NCBI GenBank assembly: GCA_034440635.1
Contig: JAOTON010002237.1
Coordinates: forward strand, 186,001 to 250,000
Length of the DNA stretch: 64,000 bases
Reading direction: 5' to 3'
DNA from: Lepas anatifera
Lineage: Eukaryota; Arthropoda; Thecostraca; Lepadidae
Shown here: positions 45,701 through 55,584 of the stretch, piece after piece
Position numbering within the stretch: position 1 is the stretch's first letter
How the letters are laid out: each line of letters starts with the position of its first letter
Translations under genes and position numbers: made by a program
The notes under the pieces: model-generated
What the model was told of the DNA's origin: nothing
Database searches by the model: none
What the model saw: only the letters and a program-made list of their open reading frames with translations

Positions 45701-46436
45701 ATTGACGATGGCCAACGGGGGGGGTGTGAGCCGAATTTTGATCCTGTTGGCTGTCTTTAAAAACGCTAACATGCTGAAGTTCAACACATATTTACACGCA
45801 TGTAAATATGCCTTCTGTTAGTTCACTAAGGTATTAGGGAGGAAATGCAAATATACCTAGGTGGAGTCTCAAATTTTTGGGGGACATCTTCCCCCTGTTC
45901 TGCTAGTTGGGGAGGGAGGCGTGCCCGCCCCCGCCCCGTTTTTGATGCCTTGGTTTTGATGCCTTTTTGGCGAGAGAAGGCTTTGGTGAGACATCGTACT
46001 GTTTGATATAATTTCCCCTGTCTGTTTATTATGGGTAACTTCACTTCCGCTACGTGCATTGTTGAGGTTTAACGACGCACCAACTGTCAAGATCATAGGG
46101 CGTCACCAACTGTCACCCTGTTGGGAGGGATTTGGGGGATCAGATTAACTTATTCAGAGGTTCCGTCGGGACATGAACCCGAGACCGGTGGCTTAGAAGA
46201 CAAGGATGTTATCCACTAAGCCACCCATCCTCCTTACGGGCGTTGTATCACGGTGGTGCTTCTAAGAGAGCTGTTCTCTGTGCTCAGGCGCGGGATGCTC
46301 AGGAGGTGGCCTCTCTGTGGAAGGTGATGCACGAGCTGCTGGACTGGCGTCGCCAGCTGGCCACCGGCACCCTCACCCAGGACCAGACCCGCGAACTCAG
46401 GGTCAAGGTCACCGCCAAGGTCGACTGGGGCAACAG
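33522..46436 (+). CDS. mbc: DOCK-A family Rac GEF, N-terminal exons (myoblast city/DOCK1-like)
   Basis: DOCK-A proteins (DOCK1/2/5, fly myoblast city) activate Rac with ELMO downstream of integrins and receptors. Three exons (33522-33702, 44094-44190, 46288-46436) join in phase. The first carries an SH3 domain: AVYNW, GDTVHILEECGGWYRG, RGVFPASYVQLK. The second gives GQERVVAVEDPVVTEVSQVL and REWTSRWKQLYV. The third gives VMHELLDWRRQLATGTLTQD and VTAKVDWGNR. The order and spacing match the N-terminus of DOCK1. GDTVHILE, FPASY and VTAK(V/I)D(W/Y)GNR are closer to DOCK1/2/5 than to DOCK3/4. The C2-like DHR1 and catalytic DHR2 regions are not in the window. The intron after the SH3 exon is 10.4 kb and has duplicated splice sites at both ends. 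Confidence 0.9.
33660..33977 (+). repeat. Splice-donor minisatellite, left part (57/49-bp units)
   Basis: Six units: 33660-33716, 33717-33773 (57 bp), 33774-33822, 33823-33871, 33872-33920 (49 bp) and 33921-33977 (57 bp). Each contains a copy of the SH3 exon end (agcagtgcagcac, then ggagtacgatgg) and the donor gtgagtgggacagt. The 49-bp form lacks the eight bases around acctccagc. The first unit is the real exon end. Confidence 0.95.
33967..33978 (+). repeat. Candidate target-site duplication of the Penelope-like element, left
   Basis: agtgggacagtc is repeated at 35181-35192. Because the target is itself a tandem repeat, the duplication cannot be told apart from array periodicity. Confidence 0.4.
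33979..35180 (+). mobile_element. Penelope-like element, 5'-truncated, with GIY-YIG endonuclease
   Basis: The 1.2-kb insertion splits the donor minisatellite. One frame (34117-34503) gives LEKIMELFMSNGYPAKLI, the end of the reverse transcriptase, and a Cys-rich HRKSCSTCDAG. A second frame (34410-34790) gives NTVYLITCLLCNMFYIGETT with RTRFMEHLGHARR, a GIY-YIG nuclease. A frameshift between them near 34450 and the missing RT core show it is dead. A perfect 31-bp inverted repeat lies at 34017-34047 and 35150-35180, as expected for inverted terminal repeats (pLTRs) of this class. Confidence 0.85.
34464..34790 (+). pseudogene. GIY-YIG endonuclease domain of the Penelope-like element
   Basis: VYLITC and MFYIGETTRQIRTRF place the GIY and YIG strands and the catalytic Arg. 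FMEHLGHARRKEKGKYLGDH follows, and IKESIEIRNRRPQINKQ has the catalytic-type Glu. The frame ends with a stop at 34788-34790. The upstream part is out of frame. Confidence 0.8.
35181..35460 (+). repeat. Splice-donor minisatellite, right part
   Basis: Five more units after the insertion, again with agcagtgcagcac and gatgggtgagtggga. The last units are the most diverged (gtgagtgagatagt). The array ends at cctcctggcatggctctg. Confidence 0.93.
39163..39250 (+). mobile_element. Fragment related to the 47402 MITE
   Basis: cactggcgcacgcagagggg is followed by ggaccaggcccccaaaa. It resembles the left end and interior of 47402-47728. No right end was found. Confidence 0.35.
39741..39892 (-). mobile_element. 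SINE family A, diverged copy
   Basis: ttgaggttatatgacgtcgc, ccaactctcaccctgttggg and a reversed tRNA-like head (B-box region ggggatttaaacaccgg) match 46061-46233. Confidence 0.55.
41770..41918 (+). mobile_element. hAT-type MITE, copy 2 (149 bp)
   Basis: The ends CATTGCCGGCGGAAC and GTTCCGCCCCCAGTG enclose gtccgaatttaagggg and caacgccatagggctagtg. Flanking 8-mers agcgagag (41762-41769) and agctacag (41919-41926) agree at 6 of 8, a decayed target duplication. Confidence 0.8.
42800..42967 (+). repeat. Splice-acceptor minisatellite, left part (51-bp units)
   Basis: The units contain ctgatcctctctcacaaacc and gttgcgtgtggtttcag. Acceptor AGs fall at 42856-42857, 42907-42908 and 42958-42959. An older, more diverged unit precedes (ggtttccgtgcacccag). 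Confidence 0.92.
42968..43942 (+). mobile_element. TTAA-flanked element A1 (975 bp), inside acceptor array
   Basis: It is flanked by TTAA at 42964-42967 and 43943-43946, as in piggyBac-type insertion. The left end cctcgccccaccgg and the right end ccggtgcccccgtg are related inverted ends, each next to a GGCCATCGATG palindrome. The right palindrome is the perfect 18-mer ggggccatcgatggcccc. The interior is rich in aggtca and tgacct. It has no transposase. It is about 90% similar by eye to 63169-64000. Confidence 0.85.
43943..44093 (+). repeat. Splice-acceptor minisatellite, right part (51-bp units)
   Basis: Acceptor AGs fall at 43990-43991, 44041-44042 and 44092-44093. The last is the one used by the DOCK exon at 44094. 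The first bases of each unit after the AG (tgcccagaaac) resemble the exon start TGGCCAGGAGC. Confidence 0.94.
44094..44190 (+). CDS. mbc: DOCK-A exon: helix after SH3
   Basis: The acceptor is gtggtttcag|T (completing GG|T, Gly) and the donor TATGTG|GTAAGT, phase 0. It encodes GQERVVAVEDPVVTEVSQVL, then REWTSRWKQLYV, strongly DOCK-like. Its acceptor is the sixth of six identical-looking acceptors 51 bp apart. Confidence 0.92.
44310..44392 (+). mobile_element. tRNA-like head of a SINE
   Basis: The A box ggtggcctagtggcttc and B box gtgggttcgattctcgg are spaced as in a tRNA. The 3' side runs into a short tandem repeat of gtccccgggagaccgccat-like units, not a SINE body. Confidence 0.5.
46061..46233 (-). 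mobile_element. SINE family A, best-preserved copy
   Basis: The reverse complement reads a tRNA-like head gggtggcttagtggataaca, B box tctcgggttcatgtcccga, body tctgaataagttaatctgat and tail gatcttgacagttggtgcgt. It lies in the DOCK intron, 54 bp before the 46288 acceptor. Confidence 0.7.
46288..46436 (+). CDS. mbc: DOCK-A exon: helical region
   Basis: The acceptor is gtgctcag|GCGCGG and the donor AACAG|GTCAGT. It encodes ARDAQEVASLWKVMHELLDW, RRQLATGTLTQDQTREL and VTAKVDWGNR. A SINE A copy ends 54 bp upstream. The next exon (a DLDLVxRDxxG-type segment is expected) was not found up to 64000. Confidence 0.92.
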
Positions 46437-47401
46437 GTCAGTTCACTTGCGCCGAAACATCTGGCACCTGTCGATGGTGGTTTGTTTCGCTCGCGTCTGT
46501 CATATGCCGCCTCGGATGGTTCCGGCGCTATTTCAGACGTCGAGTACTGTGATCACCGTATGTTGTCGGCCGGCTGAGCGTTTTCAAATAATGGGGTATT
46601 ACTGGCGGCGGGAACGTGGCGGCGGGACTATCGTCTTTGCTCGTAGGTTTTAGTCCTTGTGCGGAATTTATCGACATATGTTTGACAAAAATATGGATTG
46701 ATGAAGAGTAGAGATACAGCCATGTCCATGTAATTTTACCCATAATCATATATAATATTACCTGGTGTTGGTGTGACAATTTTTTACGCTCGATTGAAGC
46801 TAACTTTTTCACTCTGATTCTGCTGGAGAAAATATTGAGAACATATTAGAAAGTGGCGCGTACGCTACTCCGGGTTTTCTTTTACTGCTTTCCCTTATCA
46901 TTGAGCTGTGGATGGAAAATTTTGCTTGACGTAAAACACCTGGAGGATACGTGGCAATGTATTATCTTGAAAAAGTGGCGAGGCAATTTAGGCTGAACAA
47001 TTTGACTGATCTGTTTGCCATTTTCACGTCTTAAGCGCCCACTGCTCAGTCTTCAAGCTATGCTGATTTATGTCCGTCGGTTTCACGCCCGACCACCTTA
47101 CAATTGTTTCACATCTGAGCTGGAAGTCACAGATGCCAAATTTTTCATATCTGTGGACCCAAACGACAGAACGCTTTACCCGCCACCCCCCCTCGCGTGT
47201 CCATTGTAAAGCAAACTTTGAAAGGGATTATGTTCCCGATTCAGCCAGCATGCCTAGGTCGGCGCCATCTGTCCGTTTGCATCACTCTTGCCCCGCTGCA
47301 CAGTGTTCTAACGGAGCCGAAAGGAGGGACATAATTCAATATCTCAGGAAGTATCAATCCCAAATCAATAATTTTGGTATCAATCGAAAGCTCTGTTCCC
47401 A

Positions 47402-47728
47402 TTGGCGGACGCAGGGAGGGGGCATTCCGGCCATGGCCCCCTCAAAGCGCTGGAGGGGGGGCCAAACTATCTTTTGGCCCCCAAAACGCCGGATTTTTTT
47501 TAAAAGGTGTTTACACTAGGTCTGTAGAGCAAAAATCTTCGCTCCCTCCCCCCCGGAGAGCAATCATGTACATGGAGAGGTACCTTATACTAGGTCTGTC
47601 TCGAGCACTGAAAAAGGTGATTACACTAGGCTGTGCAGAGCAAAAAAATATTCGCTCCCACCCCCCCCCAGGAGGAGAGGCAGACTTGGGTTTGACCCCC
47701 CAAAACTCGGGTCTGCGTCCGCCCCTTT
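47402..47728 (+). mobile_element. hAT-like MITE (327 bp) with GGCGGACGCAG ends
   Basis: The ends ttggcggacgcag and ctgcgtccgcccctttc are inverted. A perfect 9-bp direct repeat ctgttccca flanks it (47393-47401 and 47729-47737). The interior has poly-G/C runs (ggaggggggg, ccacccccccc). It is non-coding. Confidence 0.75.
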
Positions 47729-48114
47729 CTGTTCCCACAGATTATGTGGACAACATATGAATGTCAAGACTTGACCACAGCGGGCATGACTGTCAGGTAT
47801 TTGACCATAGGTCACCAGCAAAAATAACTATACGTATATATGATAATAAGGGGCTTTGCATGGGTATTCTAGTTAATTTCCAATCACTTAAGTGTATACG
47901 CTCAATATTCTTGACATTGAAGACGTTATTTCACCCTCGCTTAACACACGCAGTGGAGGGGGCCCTAAAGTGTCCCCGCCTATTTTTCGAAAGGAGCCAG
48001 AGAACTGTTCGCCGCTAGAAAACGCTACTCGGCCACATTTGAGAGCATTTATGAGGGTGTCGATTAATCAAGAAATTTTGAAAATCGGTCAATAATTTTT
48101 TTACTTATAGGCCT

Positions 48115-48460
48115 TAACAGTCAGACCTATATTTTGAGGCCGTCGCTTTCGGGCGGTCGCACCAGTTCGCCTGCACTGTAGACCAAGTGATGACGTCATA
48201 ATGTCATATAATCAGGCTATATGCCATATTAACCCACAATTTCAAGGTCAAGGTCAAAGGTCTCATGTTAAAGTCATTGACCGCGGTATTCCGGTCAGGC
48301 ATTACTCAGTGGCATTACTCAGTATGACGTATGTTATGCTACGACAAAAGTTAGGGCTACTCAGGGCCAAGGTCACAGGTCAAGGTCAAAGTTTTTCAAG
48401 GTCAAACCCTCATTTCCCACCCAAAGGCTGCTATAGTTCCGGTTATTTTGTATATAACCA
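48115..48460 (+). repeat. AGGTCA-rich block of unknown type
   Basis: It contains ttcaaggtcaaggtcaaagg, ccaaggtcacaggtcaaggt and tttttcaaggtcaaaccc, similar in flavour to the TTAA elements but without their palindromic ends. Termini were not resolved. Confidence 0.4.
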
Positions 48461-49616
48461 CCCCCTTCGCTTGGGTGCGCTACTGCATGCAACCCTAAAG
48501 ACGAAATTGATTACATTTAACGGTGATATGTTTGTTCATACACCAGCACAATAGTATCAGATTCCTACTGAATAAATACAAAACCTTGGCTTGGTCCATG
48601 ACCGAACTGTATTTTTAACGGAATTGGCGTTGCGTCGATCGCACAGAAATATTTTTCCAACGAACCTGCCTCACGTTTTATGCCATCCTGTGTGTACTTA
48701 CTTACTTGATAAATATCAGTGAGCTGCTCGTTCTCGGTTCTCACCACATCAAGCGGTCTGAAAATGGCCTGGGCAAATACTAGCTGCGATTCTACGAATG
48801 GTTACTGGGTATGCTAGTGTACTGAGACATCAATTGAAAGTTTGGTTTTCCCATACTGTAACCATTGCATTTTTTCACAATTATTGATTGAAGACGTCAA
48901 CGACAGTAGGTTAAAAAGTCCAGTGGACAAGCAATGTCAACAAAAAGTGCTCATTTAACTCATTGTAACCAATGCACTGAACTTTCGCCGTGCCCCGGCC
49001 CACCTCCCTTCAAGCCTCCAGGTATATCTCGCCGACGACGGCCGCCGCCCCCGACCGACAGCGCGCGCGACATGCCCTTGTATAATATGTCGCCACCACC
49101 ACTGCCGCAGCGTGACGCAGCTGAAACTTGCAGGGCAGGTAGACGAAACATCCTGCCATAGTTTTAAAGTGGTCCCAGGGTGGGGCAGGCGACGAAATGT
49201 TTTGTATGCTTATCGATAATTGATATAGTCTCAAAATGTATGTGAAATGTATATGGTACATATTTTGCTCTCCAAATTTAATTTCAGCGATCACTGAAGA
49301 AAACTGTTTGCAAAATCGCGTTCTTCATGCCTTAAGCTTTCTAATGAACCCTGGTTTGTCTCATATTGTACGTTCTCTTAGCCTACAAAAAAACATCGAA
49401 AATGTACATTGCTCTTGGCCTTTGGCGTGTTATGTGGCGAGAGATTCAAAGACAGCAGTTTGATGCCTTGTCGCGTCGACTTCAAAGACCTTAAATTTTT
49501 TGTTTGCTATTTTCTGACACTCTGGTCATTTTGCTACTAGTTGCAAACATCAAAATCAGCTTTAAAATTGTCCGAAATTCGAATAATGTCCCCATTTTGG
49601 CCTCCCTTAGAACACT

Positions 49617-49890
49617 GTGCGCTGAGGTGAGATCCAGGCACTCCAGTGCCGCCGTCTGTCCGTTTCATCACTGCTGTCCAACTGAGGTGCGATCCAGGCA
49701 CTCAGGTGCCGTCGTCTGTCCGTTTCCATCACTCGTACCCAGTGCCGCCATTTTTCCGTTTCCATCACTGTACCCAGTGCCGCCATTTGTCCGTTTCCAT
49801 CACTCGTACTCCAGTGACGCCATTTGTCCGTTTCCATCACTGCTGCCCAGCAGAGGTGCGATCCAGGCACTCAGGTGCCGCCATCTGCTG
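49617..49890 (+). repeat. ~30-bp minisatellite
   Basis: Units of gccatttgtccgtttccatc followed by actcgtacccagtgcc, plus longer units with aggtgcgatccaggcactca. About seven units. Confidence 0.85.
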
Positions 49891-50487
49891 CCGTGTCATT
49901 ACAGCCGGACCACGCTCTGAAAGCGAATGTCAGCACCTGGCAAACAATTCACACTGGCAGCGCACATTCGCGACCGTGTCTAAAATCGGTATTTTCCACA
50001 CGTATGCAGATATACACTGATCATAAACTTGGATTTTCAGTCTGCAACCTAGGATGAGTGAGTTTTTACACCTCTAAGTCGAGTGTCGGTGCCCTGTGCT
50101 GCATGCTGCTACCGTGCCGTGTTGCACAAAGCACAGCGGGAAGGACCGACCTGGGCCACTGAGGACCTGCAGCACAGGGCGCAAACGTGACGTATCGTCG
50201 GTCCGAGAGGAGCTGCAGCAGCGGCTGATGAAGCTAATGCTACCGTGTTGCGGGCCTAGTCAATGATAGTAACGTCGACACTTACTCCCGTGGAAGAGGG
50301 AAAGGAGAGGGTAAAATTGATTTATTGGAAGGATAGAGGTAAAATCATTGAGGAGCCCATAGCTCTTGCAGATGTGCCGATTGATACTGGCTATAGATGC
50401 CTCGTGCAGGTGTGTTGGAGCAAATGTGGATCCAATACGAACCTATAAAAATATCCGACCTAAGTCGAGCAAAGTTGAAGTCCTCAA

Positions 50488-50720
50488 AGGCGGACCCGGG
50501 ATTTCCAAGGGAAGGGGGGAAGTTCCTTGTTCAGGGCGACGCCATTTTGGTCCGGAGGGGACGCCAGTTAAGGTGTCATCTATCGGAGAGGCGCTAAATT
50601 GCACCACGAATGCCCCAATTCCTGCATCCTGGGGGTGGGAGAGGGTGGGAAGAAACGTTTTAGGGGCGCCCGGCGGTTCTATGAGGGGAGGCGCACGTGC
50701 CCCTTGCTCTGGATTCGCCT
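50488..50720 (+). repeat. Dispersed GGCGGACCC-start repeat, copy 1
   Basis: It starts ggcggacccgggatttccaa and continues with gacgccattttggtccggag and ggggcgcccgg. It resembles 57360-57605. Its class is unknown. Confidence 0.4.
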
Positions 50721-52342
50721 ATACCGGTCCTATGTAGAGCTCAGGCTAGTGTTTTTTCGTATCTATACTACATTTGACATTGCATTCCCCCTTTGCCCTC
50801 CCGACAATCGTATCTGCATCATCCACCGCACACTGTCAGGGACTGGGCAACCTTCTACTTATACCACTCGCTGATTGTGCAGCGTGACTAATTTCTCCGA
50901 GGTCTTTACAGCCTCTCCACTATGCCATGCTCCTCTGGGTTGCTGTTCTGAGTGAACCTCAGCGGGACAGGATGTGGTCGTTAGGCTGAACTGTGGCGAG
51001 GCGCGACTCGGAGGACGACTTTTTACGACGGATCAACTCCGGTGACACTGAACAGCCCAACAGACCCGCCTGCAGGACTGGGAGACACTTCGCAGACGGC
51101 TCACGCAAAAGGGACGGTGTAACATCCCGCCGACCCGCCCGGGAGCCGCCACAAATGTGCGATTGTGTCACATGCGCCCGCAAATTCTGCATGCAATCAA
51201 AGGAACCTCCTCCGAGCTACTTAACAGCACAGTAGTCAGGTACTCTGCCTTTCCTGCTGTCGATACCAGACAGTGACGTGGCAGTGTTCTGCCGCCTGCT
51301 GAAGCGATGACAGCACCGACCGGCTACGGAGCCTGTTTGCCACAGCAAATCCCTCATCGCTGCATCACAATGCATGTCCTCCAGAGAACAATTGGCCAGG
51401 TGGCGGCCCACACAGCAGGGCCTCCACCCTCCAACACGGCCACCGTTGATTGGGTGATTCGGTTGTGACGTCATTAGCTGCCTGCGGATGCTGAGATCAG
51501 CGAGTCTCAGAAGCCGGTTGTCTGTTGAGTTAATTGCGGAAATGATTTTCCCTGCAGGGTGTCAGTTATTAGGAGGTCGTTGATGATATGGGCTAATAGT
51601 ATTGTGTCTGAGATAGATGGATGGTGAGGTACCGCGTGGTCATTAGACTTCCCCAGCGGCAGAGGTGTGCCGGGTTTATCCAGCAGAGAATCACTCCAGC
51701 AATGGGGCGGCCGTGCGATACTGGGCCGCCTGGATTCCGCCTGAGGGTAATCGCAGGTGAGAGGAGATGAAGCTCTCATATGCGACACCGGTGCCGCCTT
51801 CCGCATTCTGCGCGGTATCAGACGCAGTCAACTGCCCATTGTTAGGGCATTATGCGATGGGCTTAGTCCAGAGACGCTGCCGCAGCTTATAGGCGGCTCC
51901 GGATGGGCCTCTGTGGCTGAGGAGCGCCTATTCTGGGCTGATCCTCTGTCCGACCTACGCACTACAGCGCGGCTCCTTCTGGGAGAGCTCTCCCGCCGAG
52001 AGTCCGCTCCTGCCGCGACGGGCTGCACCAGCATTGATGTGAAAATCGCACATCCTGTTTTTCTCACTCATCCTCGCCAGAATCTCATCCATTAATGCAC
52101 GTGAAAGTGACCCAACTGTATTGATGGGTAACCTGATATGCAAACGTTATTGACGCCAGGTATTGGCATAGATAGCTGAAGTAGAGTTAGAAAGGGGACA
52201 AATCAACTTGGGAAGGATATTGGGCGGAACACCTCTCCCACACAATCCTTCGAAGGAGTGTGGGCAGACAGCTCACAAATAGTTATTTGATCACTTAAAT
52301 CTACTGAGCTTTTCAAACGAAAAACTGCGACCTACAAACCAC

Positions 52343-52486
52343 CAGTGACGGCGAAACGTTCGAATTTAAGGGGGAGCAAGGACTTTTCAACCCATTTTTT
52401 CCGACCAACGCCATAGAGTTAGCGTTAAAATTTCTGATTTAAGGGGAGGTACCGTGACCCCGTGCCCCCCAGTTCTGCCGCCAGTG
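52343..52486 (+). mobile_element. hAT-type MITE, copy 3 (144 bp)
   Basis: The ends CAGTGACGGCGAAAC and GTTCTGCCGCCAGTG enclose gttcgaatttaaggggg and ccaacgccatagagttagcg. Flanks caaaccac (52335-52342) and caaaccaa (52487-52494) match 7 of 8. Confidence 0.87.
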
Positions 52487-53563
52487 CAAACCAATAAAAG
52501 TCAAATAAATATTATCTGTAATGATGTCTTACACAGAGTTCTAAGAAGCCGCCCACCTCTGACAGGTAGCGATGACTCCATGCAAGCCAAGCGTTTCGCC
52601 GATAGCCGTCGATACCCAGATTTACCCCGCCCGTTCGTACCCGTAACACCTCCGCCACCTCGCCATAAAGCCCGTGAGGACACGCAGCTCAGCCATCCAC
52701 TTAGCGCCTTGCTGCCGCCGCCGTCGCCTGCCGCGTGTCAGCCTGTCTCCGGTTACGATGTCCGGCGCTGCTGGGTCACTGACCCGCCCCCTCCCCTCTC
52801 CCCTGACCAGAAGCGTGTGCTGCAGGGTCGCCCGGCGCCGGAGGTCCTCTGTCAACACGTGTCGGTCCTCCTGGAGGGGGAGGGGAGGGACGATGGAGAT
52901 AGAGTGTTTACAGGCGCCAGTGGTGGGTAGAACGCAGTGATATGAAACAAACGTGCTGTGCGGGTGTGTGCTAGCTCTTGGAAACGCGGCCCTGGCATGG
53001 ACGTGACGATCTGGGCCATTTCTTCAGACCTCTCCTGTCCTTAAAATATTCTTTTTAAAATTTCGGTAAAGTGGTCCATTCCCTTTACCTCGAAAAACGT
53101 CAATAGACATGGGTGCATATCACGGCGGGGGTTGGGTGGTCAGGATATTGTTGAATTTTGGTTTTGCTGCATAGGCTTGTATAGGGTTTGGACTGTCAAC
53201 CGATCCAGGCCCTCTCTGGGTCGTCAAGAGATCTCCAGCCCTGTCTATAGGCTATCACTGCTTGCGATGAATGAAGTTATTCACTAGCTATTGAACTTTG
53301 AGGCCTGACATTCGATATAAGACTGTTGACGCAAGCTTACCTACTGGCCACGCCTGGCTTGTAGTTCAAATGTCGTTCAAATGTTCAAAGAAGTTCATAT
53401 GTTGCACCTGATCAAGGTAAATGAGAATGGGCACATTTTATATTTTGAGAAGGTGATTTTCTGCGATTTATCAAGTTCTGTTGCTTCCTTCGAGGCATCA
53501 AATACCTGGTCCGGGCACCATGACAACCTTTACTAAAAGCCACAACAGTTTTTCTACCACGAC

Positions 53564-55548
53564 CAGAGTTGTGCGACTCATGAGTCAGAGTCGGAGTTTA
53601 ACTCAAATTCCTGACTCATTCGACTCTGATTTGAGTTGAAATGGGTCGAAAAAATTTCACAAGTGAGTTGAGTTGAGTTGAGTTGGTTCACAACACGTCA
53701 ATGGGTTGAGTTGAGTTGAGTTGTGAAGACAGCGAGTCAAATGAGTTGACAAAAAAGTTGGCTCAACAGGTAAACATGATGCCAAGTAAAAAGTGTTTGA
53801 ATTTGCCTTCCTTTTGCAAACCTCCTTTAACCTCCTTTAAATACCTTTTCCCTCCAGAATTTCAAGTTTTTAAATCAAAGTTTCAATTTGTTTCAATATA
53901 TCAATAATCATAGGGTTCAAGTACTTATGTTAAGGGCCCATCCGGACTGAAGGAATCCCTAAGCACAAATAATACATATACTAAAAAAATTTAACAGCTT
54001 TCTATCGCTGGCCTTGTCTTAAACATTTGAAGTGGTGGAACACACCACAAAATACATTTCAAATCTTTCAAAAACTTCTCATCTTCAATATTTAACACTA
54101 CTTCTTTACTTCAACCACTCCAACAACAGGCGTCATCGTCGCTGATTGCGCTGATTGTTGTCGTCAGTGGTCTTAGAATGGTGTGTGCGCCATTACTGTC
54201 TTTGAAGAACAAATTCAACTGAGTATAGGTTCAAGCTTAACTAGCCTCAAGGCAAAAAGTACACACATCACGTGATAATTTATCAAGCAAGGCAAATATT
54301 TGTATACCTACATGTTGTATTACTTTTTGTCCTAAAAGCGCCGTCTGCCGCCGCTTTTTTCATTTTGCCTATTAAAAGCAAACACTGCTATTAGCATAAC
54401 AAAATTGGACCCCTGATTGGACAGAAGTGTTGAGATGCCCTTGTCGCAAGAATCAGAGGAATTATTTCATGCTACTGGTTTTGTCTGATCAGGGACCCTC
54501 GCCTGGCGTCCGTGTTTTATTTAGAAAGCTATACATTGTAGATTTTCTATGGAATCGTGCCCCAACTTTGAAGAGCAATAGGTATGTACTGTATTGGAGG
54601 TTCTCAAGCTAAAAATTGAATTGGGTTTAAAATATGAATATATTAAAATCCAACACGTTGATAGAATTTCCATTTCTATTGTCCTTTGTCATATATAGTT
54701 TACTTTTTTAGGGTTTGCTGTAGTTTTTAGAATTAGCAACGGCAACTAGATACTACTAAGCTAATTATTGCTTAACTTTTGATTAAACTCATGGTATGGT
54801 AATGTTTTGTTTATAAAAATAACCTCACATCGTTCTTTAACAGAAAAAACAATACCTATACCATCCCTACAAACACCGTTTATATCATGTTTTTTAGCTT
54901 GGACCTTTTTGACAGTATGGAGGCTCAATATTTGCCTGTGTTGGTTTAGCCTTAGCCCTTTTAGGTTCCATTCCATTTCATTTACCTAATTTAATATGCA
55001 ATACTCCTTTTAGAAATAATTGCAACATGTGGTAGCTTTTTGGGCAGTGACAGTCTGGAAGATTAAATAATTATTTATTAATTATTAGTGAATTATTTTA
55101 AGATTATTATTAATAATGATAATCCTAATTATTATCAAGAATAAAGGTAATTATTAGTAATAATTATTATTCGGAAGAATTAAAAAGTTATTCATGGTTC
55201 TGCCCAATGTTTGAATGCCAATTAATTAATTTTGCTTCTATTAATAATCCGCTTCATGTCAAACTTTAGAACGGCTTGGTTTTTCCTGGTTTATGGATTT
55301 ATATCTTATTTTGAAAAAAATTATTTATATATTTATTATTTATTTACTTTATTTTGTAAACGAGTCGAAGTTTGAGTTGAGTTGAGTCTGAGTTGAGTGA
55401 GTTGAGTCGGATGAATTTAGCCTTGAGTCAGAGTTGAGTCGACTCACTGAACTCTTGATCATGAGTTGAGTCGGAGTTGAGTCAACTGCTCTCAGCACTT
55501 GAGTTGAGTTGAGTTGACTCAAGAAAATTTATGAAACGCACAACTCTG
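53564..55548 (+). mobile_element. hAT-like non-autonomous element (1985 bp) with GAGTTGAGTT subterminal repeats
   Basis: A perfect 12-bp inverted terminus CAGAGTTGTGCG is found at both ends. Flanking 8-mers accacgac (53556-53563) and gccacgac (55549-55556) match 7 of 8. Clusters of gagttgagttgag lie just inside both ends (53580-53740 and 55370-55530). The interior is AT-rich with no transposase reading. Confidence 0.83.
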
Positions 55549-55584
55549 GCCACGACGAACAGGTCTAAGTTACGTAAGCAACAC

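Larger units (their letters stand above)
46437..52342. other. DOCK intron or intergenic DNA, no exon recognised
   Basis: Outside the repeats listed separately (47402-47728, 48115-48460, 49617-49890 and 50488-50720) I see no confident exon. Open frames at 50993-51235 and 51757-52095 lack recognisable features. A CRE-like tgacgtcatt lies near 51467-51476. Confidence 0.4.

Noticed and set aside
33522..46436. Assignment to DOCK3/DOCK4 (sponge) instead of DOCK-A
   Set aside because: GDTVHILE, GVFPASYVQLK and VTAKVDWGNR agree better with DOCK1/2/5; this is from memory of the families and not a computed tree.
49504..49920. 138-codon open frame with Cys-Pro-Phe repeats
   Set aside because: It is explained by the ~30-bp minisatellite at 49617-49890.
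53716..53907. Possible transposase remnant inside the 2-kb hAT-like element
   Set aside because: The short open frame has no hAT motif and includes subterminal repeat sequence.
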